Shown one piece after another: positions 57,035-64,000 of a stretch of 64,000 bases of DNA. The notes under the pieces are model-generated. The model had not been told where the DNA came from and ran no database searches. It was given only the letters and a program-made list of their open reading frames with translations. Origin of the DNA: Berberis thunbergii (taxonomy: Eukaryota > Streptophyta > Magnoliopsida > Ranunculales > Berberidaceae); assembly GCA_003290165.1 (NCBI GenBank), contig QNQO01010770.1, positions 62,001 through 126,000 of the forward strand, given 5' to 3'. A program made the translations under genes and the position numbers. Positions within the stretch are counted from its first letter, which is position 1; each line of letters starts with the position of its first letter.

Positions 57035-58778
57035 ATGGATGCCCAGAATACAGATAACAGTGCGGTCTCCCGCATAACATTCTCTGACATCCCCTCGCCT
57101 GAGAAGAAACCCAAACGGAATAAATACGCCTTTGGTTGCGCAATCTTAGCTTCCATGACCTCCATCTTACTTGGCTATGGTCAGTGACTTAGTTTCTTTC
57201 ACCCCTTTAATATTCATGACATTAGTCTGCTTGTTATTGTGTGTTTTGTAAATATAATGGTTATGGTCTTTAAATTTCTGTTCCGGAAATCGCTCGTTTT
57301 CTAACTTGTTATTTGGAGCTATGTGTAGATATTGGAGTGATGAGTGGAGCAGTGATATTCATTCAAGAAAACTTGAAGATCAGTGATGTCAAAGTTGAAA
57401 TCTTAATGGGGATTCTCAATGTATACTCTCTATTAGGTTCTGCAGCAGCTGGGCGGACGTCTGACTGGATTGGACGCCGTTACACTATTGTTTTAGCAGC
57501 TGTAATATTCTTTTTTGGTGCTTTAATGATGGGTTTAGCTCCAAATTACGGATTTTTAATGGCGGGTAGATTTGTTGCTGGAGTAGGTGTTGGTTATGCA
57601 CTCATGATAGCGCCGGTTTACACTGCTGAGGTCTCCCCTGCTTCCTCTCGTGGGTTTTTAACCTCGTTTCCGGAAGTGTTCATCAACACAGGGATATTAC
57701 TAGGCTATGTGTCAAACTTTGCCTTTTCCAAGCTCCCGTCACATTTGAATTGGCGACTTATGTTGGGAATGGGAGCAATTCCTTCCGTCTTCATGGGTCT
57801 GGGGTAATCACTATGCCGGAGTCACCTAGGTGGCTTGTGATGCAGGGAAGACTTGGTGATGCTAAGCAAGTTCTCTTTAAAACGTCAGACAGTAAAGAAG
57901 AAGCTGAGTTACGACTTGCTGATATCAAAGAAGCTGCCAGGATACCTCTTGATTGTACAGACGACATTGTAACTGTGCCTAGACAAAGTCAGGGTCAAGG
58001 TGTATGGAAGGAGCTGCTCATCCATCCTACTCCAGCAGTCCGTCGTGTTCTAATTGCAGGAGTTGGTATCCATTTCTTTCAACAAGCCTCTGGTATTGAT
58101 GCTGTTGTTCTCTATAGTCCGAGAATCTTCAAGAAAGCCGGAATCAAAGGGAAATCCGCTCTACTAGGTGCGACGGTAGCTGTTGGATTTATCAAAACTC
58201 TTTTCATCTTGGTGGCTACCTTTTTCCTGGATAGAGTAGGAAGGAGGCCTCTGCTTCTAGCTAGTATTGGAGGAATGATCATTTCCCTTGCGATGTTAGC
58301 TACAGGGTTAACAATCGTCGATCATAGTGAAACTAGGTTGATATGGGCAGTAGCCCTGTGCCTAGTTATGGTGCTAGCTTACGTATCTTTCTTCTCAATA
58401 GGGATGGGGCCTATTACTTGGGTGTACAGCGCGGAAATCTTTCCTTTGAGATTACGAGCTCAGGGGACTAGTATGGGAGTTGCCATGAACCGCATCACAA
58501 GTGGGGTGCTCTCCATGACGTTCCTTTCTCTCAGCAAAGCAATTACAATTGGTGGCGCTTTCTTTCTGTACACAGGAATAGCAGTCGTGGCTGCTGTTTT
58601 CTTTTATACGTTCCTCCCGGAAACACAGGGGAGAACCCTTGAAGATATGGGAGCTTTGTTTGAGAAGTTTGAATGGAAAAATACCTTGATGAATAACCAG
58701 AGCAAAGAAGAGAAGAGTAACAATGCTGAGGTTGAATTAGGGGACAACAGTCAAGTAAATTTGGTACAAGGGGCTTAG
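57035..58778 (+). CDS. PLT: Polyol/monosaccharide transporter (PLT5-like), one frame break
   Basis: An MFS sugar-porter protein for H+-coupled uptake of linear polyols, myo-inositol and monosaccharides, probably at the plasma membrane. Exon 1 is 57035-57179 (ATG; MDAQNTDNSAVSR..., first helix FGCAILASMTSILLGY); the intron is 57180-57328 (GT-AG, phase 1); exon 2 is 57329-58778. Motifs in order: DIGVMSGAVIFIQ, GRTSDWIGRR (loop 2-3), PESPRWLVMQGRLGDAKQ after helix 6, QQASGIDAVVLYSPRIF (helix 7), DRVGRRPLL (loop 8-9), GMGPITWVYSAEIFPLRLRAQ and PETQGRTLEDMG. Twelve helices, about 530 residues, normal for the family. One base is missing near 57804 (GGTCTGGGGTAATC), creating a TAA at 57805-57807 just before PESPRWL. 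All signature residues downstream are kept, so a sequencing error or very recent mutation is possible. It forms a tandem pair with 61138-62926. Confidence 0.9.
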
Positions 58779-60327
58779 TGTTGGAGCATTTTATGTGTTC
58801 TTTCCCTATTATCTTTTGTAATTCATAACTCAACACGGAGTTTTTACTTGAACTGTAATATAGTTGGATTGTAAGAAAACTTTTATGAAACTCAAAATGC
58901 ATGCATGATGTATCAGTCAGATTTAAAAATGGCAAGTAGGAAAATAACTAATATTAACTAAAGCAATAACAAAGACAGCGAAACAAAAACCAAATTTGAA
59001 AGTGTCGATAGAACAAACAAGTGTTGAGTAGTGGTATAAACATTTAGGCATCATTATAGGCGGCAGATTTACATCCCAATTACTTCATTGAGATAGTCTA
59101 CATAAGGTTGCAATTCTCTGGCAACTTACAAGACACATTCACTTCAACCTGAACCCAACAATGTTTTACTGGCATATATTTTCCAAACAACAACTATGAA
59201 TGTTGTGTTTTAATTTCTTCAGTAAATGTCAAATATCTACACCACGGTGAGGATGATATTGACTCCTAACCAAATAATAAATTCTTATCAAACTGGGTCT
59301 AGGTGAAGGATTTGAGTAACCTGGTCTACCCTGTAAAAAGATGCTAATATTCGAATCAACTTCATAAATATTGATGGGGCTCTTTGTTAATATGTTCAAT
59401 AAACGAAGTTCTCGACTCAACTGTAAACTAGCTAATACTAGGGGGGAGGGTTTGAAGCGATCCAACCTGTGAATCTGTGATATGGAGCAAAGCCTATCTC
59501 GGGTTTAGTTTGGTCTATAGTTATTCATCCAACTTGTGTTAGTTATGGGCAAATCAGTCTGGTTGACCAAATTGGCCAGCCCTATTATTTTCAGCAACAC
59601 AAAGACTTAAAACCATAAGATAGATTGGCAATGGGCAGCAGGGTGACAAACTAGAAATCATGGACATGATATCCAAAGATTGCATTCGTCGTGACTGGCA
59701 ACCCTTCCAGCCTGCCCAACTTGCAGCACTAGTACAACTGTACAAATGATAAAACTAGTTACCAAAATAAACCCAAAACCATGACTTCAAATTGTATTGC
59801 ATATGATCCATTCCTTGTGCATGTAAAACTACAACCTCATGTCCCCAAAGAACAACACGTACCCAGAATCAAACATGCACAACATTCAGGATCTTGATTA
59901 CTAAAAGATGACTAAGTTGTAGTATGTTAGTGTGGACCTCCTCCTATGAGTCCCCCACCATTTGTACTCTAGTTTTCCCTGCCACAGAACCATTATAGAC
60001 CATCATTTAGGCATAGATGAAACCTATGGCCAATATGATGGGGGAAAGCAAAGCTACTTGAAATTGGAAAAGTACACAATGACAAACATTATCAGAAAAG
60101 TCCATTAGGGTTCGTAACATTCACATGCTGTGATGGACCCAATCTTGTAATTATACAAAAACACGTCATATAAATTTTCTTCATATTATTTGTCAATCAT
60201 ACAACTGTGAATCAGTTTTATGTTCTGCTTTGTATATATTTTAAATGAATAAACTAACAAAACAGTTGACTAATTTTACTAAGTTCATTTAATTTTGTCT
60301 TGATGAGATTTGGCAGTTCTCATATAT
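58779..60327. other. Intergenic spacer between the two PLT genes
   Basis: No coding support on either strand. It contains the 3' flank of the first PLT gene, then AT-rich sequence. Confidence 0.6.
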
Positions 60328-60337
60328 ATATTGAGAT

Positions 60338-60454
60338 GAGATTTGCTACGGGTGGAGGGAGGGAGCGAGTCCTCCTCGAGATGAGCGCATCAATCTCGAG
60401 ATGCATGTTGTCCGTCATCTCAAGGCAGCTCGCCCCTTTCCCCTAGAATTTTCG
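60338..60454. mobile_element. Small Mutator-like MITE between the PLT genes, TSD TATTGAGAT
   Basis: Starts GAGATTTGCTACGGGTGGAG and ends CCCCTAGAATTTTCG (reverse complement CGAAAATTCTAGGGG), a degenerate inverted repeat like that of 13169-13358, with the same GC-rich CTCGAGATG / CATCTC core. A 9-10 bp duplication (ATATTGAGAT) is present at 60328-60337 and 60455-60464. Confidence 0.7.
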
Positions 60455-60464
60455 ATATTGAGAT

Positions 60465-60990
60465 ACAACATGAATTCATGAACCATCAAAAAATATCTAT
60501 CCAACTCAATATTTTTTTATTTAAAAAAAAAATATCTATCCAGCTCAATACATGGTTTATAATGTCTATCTCTACGCTTCCCTGTACCACTTTGCTTCGC
60601 ATGCTCAAATTGTTTGTCCTCCCAAAACTCAGCTAATCTTTTTAAATGCATTTAGCAATTTCAAAACGAACAAATCTATTATCTTTTTTCTTTTCTTTTT
60701 TTCCTACTGGAGAATTCCAAAACCCAATTTGGTCTCCATTTATCCAATTGGATAGTGTACTATTTCACCAACAAAGCAAAAGGAGTCTTACATTACATTA
60801 AAAAGTTTGATTAGTTTATTCAAATTCAACATAAGTTTTCAACCCATTATAATTACTTATCATTGAAAACAAACAAAAATTATATTCAAATAATAAAATT
60901 CAAAACTTTAAATAAACAAAATTACGTGAGGCGAATAAGTTTTAGACTCTTTGTGTCCAAAGGTCTTGCAAATGATGTAAACTCCGAGTC
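60465..60990. other. Upstream region of the second PLT gene
   Basis: AT-rich; no recognised motif apart from the TATA box that follows. Confidence 0.5.
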
Positions 60991-60998
60991 TATTTAAA
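60991..60998 (+). promoter_or_regulatory. TATA box of the second PLT gene
   Basis: TATTTAAA about 140 bases before the ATG, with the same surrounding CTATTTAAACC as the first PLT gene. Confidence 0.6.
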
Positions 60999-61137
60999 CC
61001 TCTCAAATCTCACTCTTCACATACAACACACAACAACATCCACACTTAATCCCTCTGCGTCCTGACTACTCAAAACTCTCCTCTGCTTTTCTCCTACCAC
61101 CATTTCTTCTTCCTCTCTCTTGCTTTCTAACAGAGAG

Positions 61138-62926
61138 ATGGCTGTGGATGATCAAAAAACTGATAACACTGTCGCCGTCCCCGGCCCCGGCGCATTGTCC
61201 ACTGACATACCTCCACTTGTGAAACCAAAGAGAAACAAATATGCCTTCGGTTGCGCAATCTTGGCTTCCATGACTTCTATCTTGCTTGGTTATGGTGAGT
61301 TACTCACTCTTCCATTCTTTTTGAGCTTATAAAATAACTAAATTTTAGTTCAATTCATTTTTTTCAGTCTTGAGAACTACTCATGATTTTACATGTTATT
61401 GTGTTGTCGAAAGACTTTGTTTATTTGCTTAGTTTTACTCTATTTCTAGTTTGTCCTCTGTTTCCTTACCGGCGGTTCCTGTGTTGTGCGCAGATATTGG
61501 AGTGATGAGTGGAGCAGTGATTTTCATCCAAGATGACTTACATATCACCGACGTTGAAGTCGAAATCATAATGGGGATTATCAATGTCTACTCCCTTTTG
61601 GGTTCCGCATTAGCTGGAAGAACCTCAGACTGGATTGGAAGACGTTTCACCATCGTTTTAGCTGCCGTTATCTTCTTATTGGTGCTCTAATGATGGGGTT
61701 GGCCCCGAACTACGCATTTCTAATGGCAGGTCGCTTTGTTTGCCGGAGTAGGTATTGGTTACGCTCTTATGATTGCTCACCGTTTACACAGCTGAGGTCT
61801 CACCGGCTTCGTCTAGGGTTTCTTGACCTCATTTCCAGAAGTGTTTATCAACGCCGGGATCTTACTAGGCTATGTGTCCAACTTTGCCTTCTCTGGCCTC
61901 CCAGAACACATCAGCTGGAGACTCATGTTGGGTGTTGGAGCAATCCCATCTGTGTTTCTTGGTCTTGGTGTACTCTTGATGCCGGAGTCGCCCAGGTGGC
62001 TCGTTATGCAGGGAAGACTTGGAGATGCCGACAAGTTCTCTTCAAGACTTCTGATAGTAAAGAAGAGGCGGAGTTACGACTTGCTGATATCAAAGAGGCA
62101 GCTGGGATCCCTCTTGACAGTAATGAAGACGTCGTGAAGGTTTCAAAGCGGAGCCACGGTGAAGGTATATGGAGAGAGCTTCTTATCAGTCCAACTCCAG
62201 CTGTCCGACGAGTCTTAATCGCTGCCATTGGTATTCATTTCTTCCAACAAGCCTCTGGGATCGATGCTGGTTGTTCTTTACAGTCCAAGAATCTTTAAGA
62301 AGGCAGGAATCAAAGGGAAATCCGCCTTACTTGGAGCAACTGTTGCTGTTGGATTTGTTAAAACTATATTCATCTTGGTTGCAACGTTTTTCTTGGACAG
62401 AGTTGGGAGACGGCCTTTGCTTCTAAGCAGCGTTGCAGGAATGATTGCATCACTCGCGTTGTTAGCCACGGGATTGACAATCGTGGATCATCATCATACA
62501 CAGCTGATGTGGGCAGTAGCTTTATCCATCGCTATGGTGTTAGCATATGTAGCCTTCTTCTCCATAGGGATGGGGCCTATTACATGGGTCTACAGTTCGG
62601 AGATCTTCCCTTTGAGATTACGAGCCCAGGGTTGCAGTATGGGTGTTGCAGTCAACCGTGTGACTAGTGGGTGTGATCCTCCATGACATTCATTTCGCTG
62701 AGTAAAGGAATTACCATTGGTGGCGCATTTTTCCTTTTTGCCGGAATTGCATCCCTTGCTTGGATCTTCTTTTACACATTCCTCCCGGAGGACACAAGGG
62801 CGAAACCTTGAAGATATGGGTGCGTTGTTTGGTAAATTTGAGTGGAAGGACTCATTGAGGAATAACCCGAGCAAAGAAGAGGGTAAAAATGGTGAGCTTC
62901 AGTTAGAGACTACACCTAAAACATAA
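61138..62926 (+). pseudogene. PLT: Polyol/monosaccharide transporter paralogue (PLT5-like), frame broken by about eight small indels
   Basis: Exon 1 is 61138-61294 (MAVDDQKTDNTVAVPG..., FGCAILASMTSILLGY), the intron 61295-61493, exon 2 61494-62926; the intron position equals that of the upstream paralogue. The nucleotide sequence aligns along its whole length, and the same motifs are present (GRTSDWIGRR, PESPRWLVMQGRLGDA, DRVGRRPLL, GMGPITWVYSSEIFPLRLRA). The frame shifts near 61678 (-1), 61739 (+1), 61778 (+1), 61816 (-1), 62030 (-1), 62269 (+1), 62670-62685 and 62790-62800. Most are single bases in short runs, and no in-frame nonsense substitution is seen otherwise. This pattern suits either a young pseudogene or unpolished long-read sequence. 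If the indels are errors, this is a normal 12-helix transporter. Confidence 0.85.
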
Positions 62927-63735
62927 GTCCTTCCTTGTAGGGTTAGTTAGATTGGGCCCAAATGATCATAATTGAGCAGTAATTTCTAATATTCAGGGAC
63001 ATTTTCCTTGTGTTGGATATGTCCTTGGTAATTACAACTCAAATAATAAAAAAAAAAAAAATTTACTTGAAATAGAATTGAGATCGTCCATGTCTATATA
63101 TCAATTATTTTGTAAGATCATAAAGCACCTTTTCAGCATTTCCTGTAAGCTTTATGAAGTCGATCAAGTTGGATATTAAATTTGTCACATTAACAACCCC
63201 ATCTCAGTACTCTAAGCAAATTGACAAGGTGTAGTGGCTTGACAAATATGCACCTCCTGTGTGTTGAACTTTGTTTGGGGTTATCCCGCCCGCCTTTTGA
63301 AATTGTGCACTGAGTGTACTAAGAAGCTGCTGAACCTTTTGCACTATAAGGAAGTTGGATTAGTCGATTGGCTTCTTCTTCTTTTTTTCATTTCGAACAA
63401 TTGAATCCTGTATGTATGATTATATGCACGGTCGAGTTGTCGGTATTATCCATGTGAAGGAGCTGTGAATGGCAAGATTGATAATTTGAGGGCATTACAG
63501 AGAAGGAAGCAAGTTGACGAAACAAAACCGGGAAGCTGTCCTTGTTATAACAAGACAGATATAATTCAATTCATTACATTGCAATAAAATACTTTGGACA
63601 GCTACACATGTGAACTTATTTATTTGAGTTTGTAATGCAAATAACAATGACATGTTATATGCTTTGGGTAAAGGACAATCAAGTCTTGATCTCCTTGTTT
63701 TTTTGTTCAAAGGAAATTTTATATAGCAAAACACT
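62927..63735. other. 3' flank of the second PLT gene, no gene recognised
   Basis: Contains an A-rich run near 63048-63060 and otherwise non-coding AT-rich DNA. Confidence 0.55.
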
Positions 63736-63749
63736 AGGGAATATTACAC

Positions 63750-63960
63750 CAAAGTCTACCCCACTGATTTAGCTAAATTGTGGGCTTCATGGTTCAACTC
63801 GCGCTTAATAAATTTACAATACCAAAAATTTTGAATAGAAAACAAGCGCCTAATATTACTGATAATAGGGTGCCACACCCATTGTGTAGCAAAAAAGAAA
63901 GATGAGGATCCTGCTACATAATGGAATTGAGCTCGCCTCAATCTCCTAGGAGTAGTCATG
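63750..63960 (-). pseudogene. LINE-type RNase H remnant
   Basis: The minus-strand frame ends FWYCKFIKRELNHEAHNLAK, the pattern (F...RxxNxxAHxLAK) of the RNase H domain at the end of plant L1 LINE polyproteins. The preceding part (QFHYVAGSS...) fits only loosely. No poly-A tail or target duplication was identified. It may continue beyond the window end at 64000. Confidence 0.6.
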
Positions 63961-64000
63961 TTTCCATTGTTTAGCCCGTATCAAGTAAGGGTCGCCTCAG

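Overview
This is nuclear DNA of a flowering plant, almost certainly a eudicot. It is AT-rich, its genes carry GT-AG introns, and most of it is transposable elements. The recognisable gene pieces (polyol transporter, SWEET, SHI/STY, PWP2, VPS54, SQD2, bHLH) read like eudicot proteins. I cannot name the species. The only apparently resident host genes are two tandem polyol/monosaccharide transporter genes (PLT family) at 57035-58778 and 61138-62926. Both have one intron at the same position and a similar TATA box. The first has one frame break and the second about eight, so they are either decaying or carry uncorrected sequencing errors.

The rest is dominated by three different CACTA-type DNA transposons that have no transposase and are filled with pieces of host genes. 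CACTA-A (before position 1 to 7994) holds exons of ALDH3, PWP2, a SHI/STY factor, a CYP21-type cyclophilin, a SNAT-like acetyltransferase and VPS54, plus unrecognised exons. CACTA-B (21066-30374) holds the last exons of a SWEET transporter, the last exons of an ERD6-like transporter, an ARGONAUTE-like exon and an unrecognised exon pair. Nested in it is a hAT-like element carrying a BRWD-type WD40 fragment. CACTA-C (41952-46344) holds the 5' part of a bHLH gene followed by SQD2 exons. In each element all recognised fragments share one orientation and most keep introns, so each could give a chimeric transcript.

Layout: 1-7994 CACTA-A, inserted in a copia remnant (7995-8952); 9000-14723 a TG...CA LTR-like element holding a hAT element, which holds a small Mutator-like MITE; 14729-21065 intergenic DNA with a tRNA-derived SINE and two hAT elements inserted into overlapping copies of one target site; 21066-30374 CACTA-B; 30751-34830 satellite-like and diverged tandem repeats with two MITEs; 34842-56736 a deep nest. 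The host of the nest is a Tat-like Ty3/gypsy element on the minus strand with an antisense ORF. A LINE 3' end and an Athila-like element (39196-55038) are inserted in its integrase. The Athila-like gag is split by a second TG...CA element (41251-48951), which is in turn split by CACTA-C. Target-site duplications at each fully bounded level give the order of events.

After the nest, the truncated gypsy reverse transcriptase stops about 200 bp upstream of the TATA box of the first PLT gene. A second small Mutator-like MITE lies between the two PLT genes. A LINE RNase H remnant closes the window on the minus strand.
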